Source of the DNA: Annona cherimola
Taxonomy: Eukaryota; Streptophyta; Magnoliopsida; Magnoliales; Annonaceae
Direction: 5' to 3'
DNA: 64,000 nt
Assembly (NCBI GenBank): GCA_030490835.1
Contig: CM059973.1
Span: 62,314,008-62,378,007, forward strand
Shown here: positions 44,957 to 57,755 of the stretch, in pieces
How positions within the stretch are numbered: position 1 is the first letter of the stretch
How the letters are laid out: every line of letters starts with the position of its first letter
Position numbers and translations under genes: made by a program
The notes under the pieces: model-generated
Told to the model about the DNA's origin: nothing
Seen by the model: the letters and a program-made list of their open reading frames with translations, nothing else
Database searches by the model: none

Positions 44957-47900
44957 TTAAGTAAGTTCAAGCATTCCCATGTCATTTCTAATCTTATAAA
45001 ATGCTTCTTTTGCTAGGGGCTTAGTGAATATATCTGCAACTTGATCCTCTGTTCTTACATATACCAAACATATGTCATGATTTTCTACATGTTCTCTAAT
45101 GAAATGATGTCTAAGGTCTATATGTTTGGTCCTAGAATGCAGGACTGGATTCTTGGTTAGACATATGGCACTTGTATTATCACATTTGGTAGATATATCT
45201 TTAAAATCCATGCCATAGTCCCTAAGTTGCTGTTTCATTCAAAGTAATTGGGCACAACAGCTCCCGGCGGCAATGTATTCGGCTTCCTCCGTAGATAGAG
45301 CAACACTAGTTTGTTTTCTTGAAAACCATGAAACCAACATGCTTCCAAGAAACTGACATGTTCCACTAGTGCTTTTTCTATCTACTTTGTAACCGGCAAA
45401 ATCCGCATCCGAGTAGCCGATTAGATCAAAATTAGAGCCCTTTGGATACCACAGTCCTAAGTTGGTAGTGTCTACTAGGTATCTAAAAATTCTTTTTACA
45501 GCTACCAAGTGTGATTCTTTTGGGCATGATTGAAATCTAGAGCACATACACACACTAAACAAAATATCTGGCCTAGAAGCAGTTAAATACAATAAGGAAC
45601 CTATCATGCTTCTATACAATTTTAAATCAACTACTTTGCCCTTCTCATCTTTGTCAAGCTTGATTGTAGAGCTCATGGGCGTGTTTGCTCCTTTGCTATT
45701 CTCCATGCCAAACTTCTTGAGCATCTCTTTGTTGTATTTGGACTGGTTTATGAAGATTCCTTCATTTAGTTGCTTGATTTGCAGTCCAAGGAAGAAATTG
45801 AGCTCTCCCATCATGCTCATCTCAAATTCTTTCTGCATAAGTTCAGAAAATTCTTGACAAAGAGATTCATTAGTAGCACCGAAAATAATATCATCAACAT
45901 AAATTTGAATAATCAAAATATGATTTTCTTTGTATTTGATAAACAAAGTGGTGTCTACCTTTCCTTTTTGAAAATCATGATCAATCAGAAACTTGCTTAG
46001 TCTATCATACCAAGCTCTTGGAGCTTGTTTTAATCCATATAATGCTTTGGTTAGCTTGTAAACATACTTTGATTGATCCTTTTCTTCAAATCCAGGTGGT
46101 TGCTCAACATACACCTCTTCATTTATATATCCATTCAAAAATGCACTTTTGACATCCATTTGAAACAATTTAAAGTTCATGTGAGATGCAAAAGCTAGTA
46201 ATATGCGAATTGCTTCCAATCTAGCAACCGGGGCATAGGATTCTTCAAAATCTATTCCTTCTTCTTGTGAGTACCCCTTTGCCACAAGTCTAGCTTTGTT
46301 TCTTACTACTAGTCCACTTTCATCTAATTTGTTCCTAAAGACCCACTTGGTGCCAATAACACTACAATCATTTGGTCTAGGAACAAGGTGCCAAACTTGG
46401 TTTCTTTCAAATTGATTTAGCTCTTCTTGCATTGCTATAATCCAGTTTTCATCATCAAGAGCTTGATCAATGTTAGAAGGTTCAATTTTGGATACAAAAG
46501 CATATTGTCCACAAACATTTTGCTTTGACCTTCTAGTTTTTACACCTTCATACATATTTCCTATAACTTGTTCAATTGGATGTGCATGTTTGAATTTCAG
46601 GTCAGTTGGAGGTTTATAGGAGTTGTTACCTTCACTTACCCTTTCCTCCATGAATTCCTCTTGCTTTTCCATATGCGATTTTTCAAGATTGCTTGCTATG
46701 TCATCTGCATCACTTAAATCATCCTTTCTTTTGAGGCAAGGGTTAGTCTCATCAAAAACAACATGTATGGATTCTTCTACAACTTGGTTTCGTTTATTGA
46801 AAACTCTATATGCTTTGCTATTTGATAAATAACCAAGGAATATAGCTTCATCACTTTTAGCATCAAGTTTTCCCAAGTTGGTTTTTCCATTGTTCAAAAC
46901 ATAACATGTGCATCCAAAAGCATGAAAATAAGATATGTTTGGTTTCTTTCCTTTCCATAGCTCATATGGGGTCTTTTTCAAGATTGCTCTAATGGTAACT
47001 CGATTCAATACATGACAAGCTGTACTTACAGCTTCACCCCAAAACTTCTTAGATAATTTGCTCTCATTTAGCATAGTTCTAGCCATCTCTTGTATAGTTC
47101 TATTTTTCCTCTCAACTACTCCATTTTGTTGTGGAGTTCTTGGTGCAGAAAATGTGTGATGAATTCTTTTTTCATTACATAATTCTATGAACCGTTTGTT
47201 CTCAAATTCACCACCATGGTCACTCCTTATAGACATAATGGTACTTTATTTTTCATTTTCCACCAAGTTTACAAAAGTTTCAAACATAGAGAAGGCTTCA
47301 TCTTTACTAGCTAAGAGAATTATCCATGTAAATCTTGAAAAATCATCAACTATGACAAACACATATTTCTTTCCACCAATGGTTAAAATGTCGGATGGCC
47401 CGTATAGATCCATGTGTAGCAATTCAAGTGGCCTTGTGGTGGAAATCTCCTTTTTGGTAGAAAAAGACATCTTTGGTTGTTTAGATAATTGACATGCCTT
47501 ACATATTTTGTCTTTGTCATATTTCAACTTAGGCAAGCCTTTTACCAAACTCTTTTTCCATAGGCTTTTTATGTTTCTCATGTTTATATGTCCAAGTCTT
47601 TTATGCCAAACCCATGGATCATTATCAACGGCCATTAGACATTGACCATCTAGTTCATCAAGTGAAACCAAATATACATTTCCATGTCTTTTTCCGCTAA
47701 ACATGATATGTTCTCCATCAAATACATTACATATAGATGATTCAAACACAACTTTATATCCTTTATCACATAATTGGCTAATGCTCATTAAGTTATACTT
47801 GAGTCCTTCAACAAACAAAACATCCTCCATGCATGCATTTGAACTATTGTAAATATTTCCTTTACCTTTGATTTTACCTTTCTTATTATTTCCAAAGGCA

Positions 47901-48034
47901 ACAGTTCCGTCGTTGCAAGGCTTAAGTTTGTGAAATAAATTTCTTTCTCCAGTCATGTGCCTTGAACAACCGCTATCCATGAACCATACATTGTTTGCCT
48001 TTGCCTTTAAACAAATCTGAAAAATAAACAAATA
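44957..48034 (-). pseudogene. pol: Element C pol polyprotein, two in-frame stops
   Basis: A single reading frame. Residues counted from 48031: protease D19-S-G; GAG-pre-integrase H143/H148 and C177/C180; integrase D208, D271, E307 (D-x62-D-x35-E); [15 protein letters not shown] and YVDD (plus-strand about 45891-45902); RNase H YSDADFAG and STEEAEY, then CDNTSA. Stops: TAA at 47246-47248 (Gln in A) between the first two integrase Asp residues, and TGA at 45239-45241 (Trp in B) in RNase H. No frameshift over about 1,025 codons. The frame is +1 relative to gag. The first stop is shared with element B. Confidence 0.93.
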
Positions 48035-48038
48035 ATTC

Positions 48039-49892
48039 TTATCTCTTTGGTACCCATTTTATGGGTCCATTTGGGTTAGTAATATTATTCAACCTTTGTT
48101 GCTCTAACTTAGAAAGTCCAAATCTTGTGTTCCTCGGAACCCAAACTAGTTTTGCACCATGGTCAAATAATCTCTTAAAATTACATTTATAGGCTTTATG
48201 ACCCATTTTGTTACAGAAATTGCAAGCCATTGGTATTCTAGGAGTAGGCCTCCAAGTACATTTTGGTTCAAATGTTGGCCTTCTAGTCCACATAACATTT
48301 TCCTTTTGTGGCTTGTAAATTGGTGCAGTTTTGGTTTGATATTTTCCAAGTTTTGGCACATTTGAATTGCCACTTTTTTTTTGCTCAAATGTATTGTAAC
48401 CAAGCCCTCTTTTATCTGTTTGTGTGGTCATATTCAGAAACATTCTTACATTTTCTCCTGGATTAGAGAACTTTGCTAATGATTCATTTAAGGATTTGTT
48501 CTCCTTTTTCAGTTTCTCTACTTCTTTCAACAACAATTCATTTTCTTCTTTCAGTTTTGTTGTTCTTTCAGCTAGTTTTCCATTTTCAATAATAACAAAG
48601 TTACATTGTTGTTTCTTTGAGGACAACTTGTTTCCTAGCTTTTTGATTTCCTCATATAATGAATCATAGGCAGTTTGTAGTTCTTCTAATTCAGCACATT
48701 TGAGGCAATCATGAAAAGAAGAATAACTTGATTGAGAATAGCAAGGTTTGGAAGTTACCTCTTCATTACTTGTACATTTGGTTGAGGTGGATTGTTCTTC
48801 CAAAACTTCTGTTGTGTTTAAGCATAGCAAGTCTACTTCTTGCTCGATTCGTGCCATGCAGCATATTCTTGCACAGTTGGCTGCATCATTGTCGTCGGTT
48901 GAAGAGCTGCATGTTGATGAAGTCTCCTCGTTGACGAACATGCCTCTTCCTCTTGGCCTTTGGTATTTTCTTCTTTCATGACTCTCCTTTGGCCTTTCTT
49001 CCGGTGTAGGATATTGAGCTTGCATATGTCCTACGCCCCCGCATCGATAGCATTTTGTAACCTCCTTCTTCTTCTCTTTTTGTGTTCTTTCTTCGAAGTC
49101 TTTGAGGTTCTTTTCTTTTCTCACAAATTTTCGAAACTTGCGAGTAAGGAGTGCTATATCTTCATTGTCATTGTGAGATGAGGAGGAAGATTCTTCTGAG
49201 TTGTGGGTGGCCTTTAGTGCAATAGCTTTCCTCCCTTTATGTTGATCTTCATTTCTTCTTTTGATTAGCTCATGTGACATTAATGAGCTAATGAGGTCTT
49301 ATAGCTTTAAGGTGTTTAAATCTTTTGCTTCTTCTATTGCTGTAATCTTTGGAGTCCATGAATCCAGTAAAGCTCTTAATATCTTCATAACCTGCTCGGA
49401 TTCAGAAATAGCCTTTCCAAGACCTTTTAAAGCATTAGTAATCTTAGAAAATCTAGCAAACATTTCAGAAATATTTTCTGTTTCTAACATTCTAAAGTTC
49501 TCTAGTTCTCCAATCAAAATATTTCTTCTCGTCCCTTGGACTTGAGAAGTTCCTTCATAGATAGAGGTTAGTGTATCCCATATCTCCTTAGCGGTTAAAC
49601 AAGAAGATACTCTATCATATTTCGAAGCCGTAAGAGCACAAAATAAAGAGTTCATCGCGTTAGCATTGCTCTTGACGGTTCTTACTTCCTCATCTGTCCA
49701 TTTGGAAGCTCTTTCATTGGTAGGCAAGGTTACTCCATCTTGGATAGCAATCCAAGAGTCCATGTCGGTAGCCATGATGAGTTGCTTCATACGAAGCTTC
49801 CAATAACCAAAGTTGTTCCCATCAAACAATGGTGGCCTTGTAAAAGATTGGCCCTCGGCAAAAGCGGAAACGGAAGTAGATTGGGATGCCAT
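48039..49892 (-). pseudogene. gag: Element C gag, one nonsense codon
   Basis: Starts MASQSTSVSAFAEGQ and ends WVPKR plus TAA (48039-48041); 617 residues if uninterrupted. N-terminal capsid-like domain, zinc knuckle CYRCGGVGHMQAQY (last Cys changed to Tyr), Ser-rich stretch, coiled coil, second knuckle CNFCNKMGHKAYKC. TAA at 49299-49301 replaces a Glu (KL-E-DL in E). Otherwise open. Confidence 0.92.
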
Positions 49893-49926
49893 GATAATAG
49901 ATCTCTTTGATTCAACTCAAAGACCT

Positions 49927-49938
49927 GCTCTGATACCA
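49927..49938 (-). other. Primer binding site of element C (initiator tRNA-Met)
   Basis: The minus strand reads TGGTATCAGAGC, two bases from the 5' LTR. Confidence 0.94.
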
Positions 49939-49940
49939 CT

Positions 49941-51545
49941 TGTTGGGTCCCGAATAGATGGAAAAACCCAAGAGGGGAGGGGTGAATTGGGTTATTAAAA
50001 ATTTACAACTTAAACAAAAACTTTACCCCGGATTAATCTAGTCCCCTTAATGAAGAAACGAGATGGAAAGCAATATAAAGTAGAGAGCAGAAAAATAAAT
50101 AGACACAAGATTTTATAGTGGTTCGGGCAACCTCCCTACTCCACTCTTCCAAGCTCACACACCTTGTGACTTGGGTTCTACTATTGCATTCCACGAATAC
50201 AATTAGAGCCTCTTGCTCTCTTCTAGATTCTAGCTCTAGGGGGCATATAACTCACTGCTCAAGTAGGTGATGAGTCTCACTCCAATCACACACTACTTAG
50301 CATACACTTGATCCTAGTTCCTCAAACTAGATCAAGTTCAATCATAAATAAATGAAACAAAGAAATCTACACTTTACAGATGTGTAGCAACAATTAGGCG
50401 CAAAGAAGAACTTGAAAAGTTGGCTTTGAAGATTCTGAAATGAAGCTCTTACAGTTTGAAGTAGAGTTCTTCTTCTTGAGTGGCTTGATCTCTTTGAGCT
50501 CTTGAATGTAGTAGATAAGCACACTTAATGATTTTCAGCTGCTTCCCTCGTCCACAATGAATGCCTTTTATAATTGTGGAGGGAATCCGAACGTTAGAGG
50601 GTTGGTGGCGCGCATTTAATGCGCCAACGTTCGAATAAAATCCGACCGTTGCGACCCAAGTCGCATGTGGAGTCGACTTCGGATGCGACTTCGCCCAAGT
50701 CGCAGATGGAGTCGACTTCGGGTGCGACTTCACCTCACCGTCGCAACTTCAAGTTCCTGTCAGGGTCGACTTGGGTTCTCGACTTGACCCAAGTCGCAGG
50801 TGGAGTCGACTTCGGGTTCGACTTCACCTCGACAGTTGGCTTCACGAACTTGGAGCTTGGAAACTTTTGTTTTGCTTAGTCTTTCTCAAGCCTTTTAATT
50901 CCTTTGCAATTTTTGTTACTCTTTGGATCATGGTATCTTGCTTTCATTAGCTCCAAGATTTGCAAACCTTAAATCCTTGAATCTTGAACATTTGGATCTT
51001 GTGAATCTTGAAGAGCTTGACCCTTGCATGATTGATTCAAGCTCCTTGCTTCGCATTGGACTCATGACTTGATTTCATCTTGAATATGCATTCCATCTTA
51101 TCTTCTGAAAAATCGCCTCTGCCCGATCGAAGTCGATGTCGGAGTCGACTTCGGCTGCGACTTCACCTCAAGTCGCACGTGGAGTCGACTTGGGGTGCGA
51201 CTTCGGCACTTCGTGTTCTGAGCTTCGACTCTGGACAGTTTTTGTCATCTGAAGTCGATGTCGAGGTCGACTTCGTTTGCGACTTGGCTACCCAAGTCGC
51301 AGGTGGAGTCGACTTGGCCTGCGACTTCACCTTCCCTTCTTCCGTTTTCAACTCTGGACAGTTTTGCACGTTTTGAAGTCGATCTTGGAGTCGACTTGGG
51401 GTACGACTTGGCTTCTATTCTTGATTTTCTTCAAATGATTATTCCTTAAACATTTCCACAAACTTGTTAGTAGCCAAGACTTACTCAAATTGATTTGTTA
51501 ATCATCAAAACATAGATTTAGCTAGTTTTCCACATATTTCCAACA
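49941..51545 (-). repeat. Element C 5' LTR
   Basis: 1605 bp, TGTTGGG...CCAACA on the plus strand. I count nine GTCGAC hexamers in the U3 (about 50660-51400). The CGAACGTT inverted repeat lies at about 50588-50634 and TATA (minus) at 50564-50573. Confidence 0.94.
50564..50573 (-). promoter_or_regulatory. TATA box of element C 5' LTR
   Basis: The minus strand reads TTATAAAAGG, just downstream of the CGAACGTT inverted repeat. Same position in the 3' LTR (43662-43671). Confidence 0.65.
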
Positions 51546-51550
51546 CAATG

Positions 51551-51585
51551 CATACATTGAATCTTACTTAGGTTGGGGTTTCACA
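51551..51585 (-). repeat. Large solo LTR, remaining 35 bp beyond element C
   Basis: Continues the LTR broken at 43038 and ends GGGGTTTCACA, a TG...CA-type terminus on the minus strand. It is followed by cggat, the partner of cagat at 37014. Confidence 0.6.
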
Positions 51586-51716
51586 CGGATTATATAGAAG
51601 CTTGAATAGTTGAAAAGGCATCATTATGAAGTACACCTATCTTTCGACATAATTTGAAGAAATTGACCGTATAATAGCAAAGAAATGATGTATCTAGAAT
51701 CCTTACGACATTTTAG

Positions 51717-51970
51717 GTCAACTAGAGTTAAGGGTCTCTTAATTTAGCAATTTTTATGAAAACTTTGTATGAAAATTATGTATTTTAAGGGAAATAGTTA
51801 AAAACATTTTTATAGAAAAATATAACAGTAAAAAATAATTTTAGTCGAATAGAGTTAAGGGTCTCTCAAGTTAGCAATTTTTATGAAAACTTTGTATGAC
51901 AATTATGTATTCTAAGGGAAAAGTTAAAAACATTTTTATAGAAAAATATAAAACGTAAAAATAAAACTTC
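51717..51970 (+). repeat. Tandem duplication, about 127-bp period
   Basis: Two copies beginning around GAGTTAAGGGTCTCT (51725 and 51852), each followed by TTAGCAATTTTTATGAAAAC and AAAAACATTTTTATAG. A few substitutions separate them. Non-coding. Confidence 0.75.
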
Positions 51971-53109
51971 GATCCATGTGGAATGTTATTAGAGACATTT
52001 TACATGAACTAATTTAGTTGATTTTAGTTAAACATGAATTTAAATAGTTCAATAATTGAGCATCTTATATTAAATTAGATGACATAGATGTTCTTTTAAT
52101 AAATGAACTATCCATACAGTATAGAATAATTTTTAGCCGAACTTTAATATGAGCAGATCCAACTTATTGAATCTTGTTCATCAAAAAATTTATTGAATAT
52201 TACTTAATGCGTGCTGTAAAAAAAAGTAAAGAAAGAGCTAATGGGCTGAGCCGAGACCAGGCCCAGCTCCTGCCTCACCAAGCCTAACCAAGTAAGTCTC
52301 AACACCATTAGATAGGTGAACAAACTAGGAATTTATCTTAATGCAACTGGCTGTGTTGAAATTTTAATGCATCCGACTAAAAATTATATTTTTATTTTAA
52401 AAATTTTTTAATAAAATTTTTAATTTATGTATATTTAATTTATAACTCAAGTTTTCTCATTTTTCCAAATTTTATATTTTTTATTTTTGAAAATAGCAGT
52501 AGACCCCCCCATCGAGGCATATGGATATGCTGAGTGCTCCTTGGCACAAGGCTCCGCCTCCTCCAGAATATTCATCAGATTCTGATTCTCCTGGCCATCA
52601 TCGTCACCGTTAAATGGCCACAAGTTAAGCAATATATACTACCATACATAAATATACGTAAAAAAATCAAATAAAGAACTGATGGAGTGGCTTGTCATCC
52701 TGCTATCCTGTTTATCCCTACCTTTGATGTGATTCTAATTTTTTTAATTAGGATTCTGATATATTATTATGTGGTAATGAGTTTGTTGTTTGATATCTAC
52801 AGGTTTCTCTGTCTTCATCTGATGTTAATTTGCAATTAATTCAATTAAGAGAGCTCGATCGGCACTCAAGATACCTGAACGAAGCCGTATAAAGAAAACC
52901 AGCCACGTTGGCTTAGAAACGACGTTGTCAAAACCAAACTAAATGGTCTTACATCCATCGAGTTCAGTTCCAACCGATTCGACATCTGCTTCAACCCATT
53001 TTGAACCGACATAATTAAAGTATAATTAAGATTTAATAATTTTTCAAATTTAAATTTATTTAACAAATAAAATTAATGCATAGTTGTGTTGTTTAATATA
53101 TATATATGT
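51971..53109. other. AT-rich spacer
   Basis: No supported gene. The minus-strand frame 52447-52632 (MLNLWPFNGDDDGQENQ...) is less AT-rich than its surroundings but has no recognisable domain. A piece at about 52330-52450 shares T/A-rich phrases with the foldback MITE interiors. Confidence 0.4.
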
Positions 53110-53465
53110 GTGTGTGTGGAAAATGATACAGTGCATGTGACTATACTATGCAGTCAATGCACCGTAGGGCCTACTTGATCATGAATAAGAAATCTACCCC
53201 GCCCATTATATTTAAAATTGTTTACTTTATTAGCATACTAATTTCATCCAAATCCAACATGTGTATAGTCCCCGTCTTAAAATGGTGTAAAATCAATGTA
53301 ATAAAATAGTTTAATGTACGTATTAAGTTTAAAGTGACATTTTTAACATCTAAGCCATTTAAAGTATGATTTTTGTATGAATAAATGATTTTATGAAGTT
53401 TCATAGCATTCTAATATGCGTTGGGCCCATGTTACTGCAGAGTTCGTTTGCACTGGAACATATCC
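53110..53465. mobile_element. MITE (family 3), copy iii
   Basis: Contains CAATGCACCGTAGGGCC, AAAATAGTTTAATGTACG and GCGTTGGGCCCATG, in the same order as 32085-32435. Followed by a (TA)n tract and a family 2 fragment, the same succession as at 32085-32960. Confidence 0.55.
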
Positions 53466-53484
53466 CTCTATATATATATATAAT

Positions 53485-53650
53485 TTCGCTTCTATGAAAT
53501 TCTTTTTCTATGTAACACCTTTTATATTTAAAATCTTAATAACTTATGAAAAATCTCCTCAATCTATTGCATTTAGCCTTATTTATAGTATTTTGAAAAC
53601 TCTTTCATTTGTCTAATATTATCGTGCATAAGTGTTCGTTTTCTCACCCC
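53485..53650. mobile_element. MITE (family 2), truncated copy iv
   Basis: Begins TTTCGCTTCTATGAAATTCT after TATATATATATA and keeps the left third of the family (TGTAACACCTTTTATATTTA, CAATCTATTGCATTTAG). Confidence 0.45.
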
Positions 53651-53879
53651 AAGTGCATAGGTCATACATTGCAGTATATAAATATTATTATCATAGAAAA
53701 TTTGATAGTTAAGAATGTTACTTTTAAAACACTTTTCGATTAATAACTAGAAGATAGTCAAGCCGAGTAAAAGGGAAAATAGTAAATAAAGAAGCGAGAG
53801 TTTTAGAAGTGTTGAGAAAAGGATTAAAAATCAAGAGAAAGAGCATCTAGAGTTTCAGAGTTTCACATGCAACAACTGC

Positions 53880-54130
53880 AACGGATTCATGATATGGTTA
53901 TTTAATCGGGATATTAATTATTAAAAGAGAATTATTTCTATTTTATTCATGCACCTTCTTTCGAAACCTATAAGCTGCACCTAATTTTCTTAACCACATA
54001 TTTTCATAGAATCAAGTTAATTAGAATCCATTAAGTTCTGTAAAAGTTCATGAGATTCTTCAAGGTCATCATGCTTATTTTCATGGTTCCAAGTTTAATA
54101 TCTTGATTATCCTATATTAGATTTCTACCT
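53880..54130 (-). repeat. Inverted piece of the gypsy LTR seen at 12900-13100
   Basis: The reverse complement carries AATAAGCATGATGACCTTGA, AACTTAATGGATTCTAATTA and AGGTTTCGAAAGAAGGTGCA. These correspond to the ordered phrases at 12975-13110 with scattered substitutions. Confidence 0.65.
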
Positions 54131-55646
54131 TTTGATTCATAACATGTGGTATAATAAACCTGCATCCCATAAAAGAGCTCAAATGATCAATAACACATTA
54201 AAAAAAAAGAATGTGTAGAAACTTAAAAGAAATAGACGTCATCACCTTTTTAAGAGATGCCTTTGTCAATCAAACAGGTTGTGTAGATGCCTCTGTCATT
54301 TGAAAACATTAAAAAGTTAAATATTTTCTTAGCAACAAGAAAAGCTAATTATCTTCAACATACCCTTTGGCTAACATGAAAGCTCATAGTTAAAATCTAT
54401 AGCAACATAAAATTGCGTTGGTTAATCAAATTTTGAGATGATATGAGTAAAAGTACCATTTCTTCTTGCCCTCTCAAATCCACATTGTGTCTTGTTACCA
54501 TTGTCAATTAATGTGCCAAGTCATTCTATAAACATGTTCATGAATAATATTTGACACAAAGAATAAAAAGATAGACTTTTGATGTTGAGTAATAGACCTC
54601 CCTCACCACTTTTTTACTGGTTCTTCTAAGTCTTGATGTTACACGATTTACTAAAAATCTATTTAACGAATTTTTCCAAACGAAAAAGTGCAATTGACTG
54701 TCCACATTCCATACTATCAAGAAAAAGCCTAAATCACAATGCTAGAAATCATATGGTCATCTACCAAGCAAAATAAACATTCACCAAAACTAAATTCCTC
54801 AAGAACAACAAAGATAACCCAACTAACATGGCATGCAAACTCAACTAAAATTGCCAATTCACTGGCATTAATTGAAACGTATGACATATAAGAATCTATC
54901 GTTGAATATTGTTGGCACAACATGCTAAAGATCTGATGGATCATAAACACCAGTATGTCTCACATAAACCAATTCTCACCTTTACAAATCTCACCGTGAA
55001 TAGGTAACATTCACGGATCTCAGACACACTATTTGTGTATCCAATTTTTGGAAAGCAAATGCAACCTCCATCCAGCAACAACAACGAAGCCTTAGGGTGT
55101 ATTAGGGAAGTGATAAAACTTTTGTATGAAAAGTTTTTAGAATAAAAGTTGTTAAAATGAAAGAAAATGATGTGATATGATAAGGGTAATGATGAAAAAT
55201 AAATAAAATAAAGTTAAAATAGATAGAGTAATAAAAAATTTCTATTTTAAAAATAAAAAAATATATAATTTCAAAAAAAGTAAAACTTGGTTTATAGATT
55301 AAATATACCTAGATTAAGAGTTTTATAAAAGAAATTTTTAAAAAATAATAAATGGAATTTTCAGCCATTGCATTGAAATATTCTCCAACAAACTAAGCAC
55401 ACTCTTTAAAAAAATCAATAAATAATAAGAAAATTTTATAAAATAAAATACAAAAATTCTAAAAATTTTAGGAAAATACAGAAAATTTTAAATAAATATT
55501 CAGAAATATGAATAAACCTAAGATATCTATCTTATGCTAAAATAATATGGAAAAACATTGTTTAAAAGTGGAGAAAATATACAAATGAATTTATAAATTG
55601 TAAGAAATAAACAAGATTAAGAAAATTTATCGTAGCTATTGGAAGC
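54131..55646. other. AT-rich spacer
   Basis: No supported gene. Short minus-strand frames (54538-54720, 54729-54950) show no recognisable family. A stretch at 55230-55340 shares phrases with the foldback MITE interiors. Confidence 0.4.
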
Positions 55647-57279
55647 TGTGAGGACCAGGTATTTTTATTCTATTTTTATTATAACTTTTCTCTATTTATG
55701 AGGTAACTTATGAATATGCTAGTAAGAATTTTACGATATTAATGGATACATAACATTCATGGACACGACATTTAAGAGATGTATAGTGCATATGTGCATG
55801 TATGATTAGCGTTCCATTGATGGGCACTATGACTATTGTTTCCCTCGCAGAGTTGTAGGAGAGGGGAATTAAATTACTAATTGCGACTGGACCCGACCCG
55901 ACTCAATGGATTCTATTAACATAGGCGGCCCGCGCTCTAGGGTTTCATTCCCATTTCGCGCCCGACCGCGTTCTCTTCTCCTTCTCTTCTGGTTCTTCGT
56001 TCCTCTTCTACTTTCTCTTCCACTCAGTTCGAACCACCCGTGATCGCTTGAGGGGAACTATACCAACTACCTTGAAGGTCATAGATCCGAGTTCAGGAAG
56101 CTCCAAGGCTCCGAATTTCTGCAGTCCACATCTAGGGTCGCTGTCTTGGGAGGGATCACGGTCAAGGTAAGTAGATGTCGCCCCTTCTCGATTTAGTGAT
56201 GAAATTTTACGTTAAACGCGATACGAGGCTAGAGGGAATGTATAGCTTCTAACGACTCCATGATATTAGGCGTAGAGTTCGTAACAGTTAGGGTTCATGG
56301 TGAATTTACTTTGAATGCGTGATTTCTATGATGTAAAAGACTTCTTAGCAGTTGTTATATTGTTGAAATGTGACGTGAATTGATTTGCCCCAATCGAGAG
56401 TATGAATTGAAGGTTCTTTCATTTCGCACCTATCATGTGTTTGATAAAATGCTTGTGTGACAGATCTATGTGTTGTATCTGAATTGTGTTGATGTTGTAT
56501 GCGTGGTTTGCGATGTGTTTCATTGTCTGTTATGTATGATGCGTTATCTCAAATAGTTGGTTGTAAGGGTTGTTCATGACCCCTGATTGACATGAGGAGA
56601 GGGTTGTTCATGGCCCTTGATGGACATGAGTAGATGATTGGTTGTGTTGGTCAATTTGTGTGTATGGTTATATGTATACGATCTTGGGAGTGGGTATTGG
56701 ACCCATGTGTATTAGCTTCATCACTGTATGAGTATCCATCATTATGCTTATTTGCACTTTGTGCTAACCACTATCTACTTACTGGGTCTATTTAGACTCA
56801 TATCATTGTTATTGTGGTTTTAGATCGCAGGTCAGAAGGAGAACTTAAGGATGGGACAAGTTGAAGATCAAACATGAGAGACCCTAGCACAATATGTTGA
56901 TTCCAGTTCTTTTAGACTTGTGCTCTTTTGATAATCATATATGTAGACAATTACTTAGGCGGATTCGTTTTGACAACTATAATGTATTTGGTATTTCAGA
57001 TTGGATTATAATCCTTGTTGATGCACATATGCATGACTATTATATCTGTTTGTTGTGTAAGGAAAATATGTAATGATTTCCTTCTATATGAATGTTCTTA
57101 TTATATGAAGATGCAAGTATATAAATAGGATTGAATGTTACAGATGGAAATGTAATGAATATCAGGTCATGTATTCCATATTACCCCTTGTATGTTATGG
57201 GGAGATGCTGCCGAATTTTTCTATGATTGTGTAGCGCCGTTGATTAGTTATTGAGTATTTTTATGAATGGGGCGTTACA
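55647..57279 (+). repeat. Solo LTR, 1633 bp, perfect TSD gaagc
   Basis: Starts TGTGAGGACC, ends GGGGCGTTACA, and is flanked by gaagc at 55642-55646 and 57280-57284. A C/T-rich, GC-rich leader at 55925-56165 is followed by a strong 5' splice site (CAAGGTAAGTAG, 56163-56174). TTTTAGATCGCAGGTC (about 56819-56834) could be an acceptor. The terminus resembles that of the large solo LTR. Probably gypsy-type; no coding sequence. Confidence 0.75.
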
Positions 57280-57284
57280 GAAGC

Positions 57285-57755
57285 CTAATGGATAAAATAT
57301 TTAGTTATTTTGATAATATTGAATTATATAGAAGCTTAAATTATCATAGAAAAATATTAAAAATAGATTTTAATTAAATGAAATTATGATAAAATTATGA
57401 GAAGTAATAAATGTATAAATAAACTCATAAAAATTATGAAAAGTAATATATAAAATTATTTAAAAAAATTTATTGGAAGCAAAGTGTATTACTAAGTATG
57501 TCATGGTGAAAAATATAGGAAGAAAGCCATGAAGTCACTTCAAGAGTGGGTAAAGCGTTTTAATGTTCATTCTAAGGTAAGTAAAATTTATCCAAATTAT
57601 GATTTCAAAAGTATTGATTTGAATGAAGTGAATGATTTGATCTAAGATGTTGTGATGTGATATTATTTATTTCCAAGGTTGACTTGTCAAACACAAATAT
57701 GACAGGGTTTCAATTCAGTGTGCCCTTGGTCGGATGCTGTCTAGTTGCAGGACTG
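57285..57755. other. AT-rich spacer
   Basis: No gene or repeat recognised; short frames only. Confidence 0.4.

Larger units (their letters stand above)
43039..51545 (-). mobile_element. Element C: complete Ty1/copia (SIRE/Maximus-like) copy
   Basis: 8507 bp, two 1605-bp LTRs (offset 6902), PBS, gag, pol and PPT; no extra ORF. Flanks cactg (43034-43038) and caatg (51546-51550) match at 4 of 5 bases. The LTRs differ at about 12 positions by eye, intermediate between A and B. Its gag-pol is the best preserved in the window, with only three in-frame stops and no frameshift. It inserted into the large solo LTR. Confidence 0.94.
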
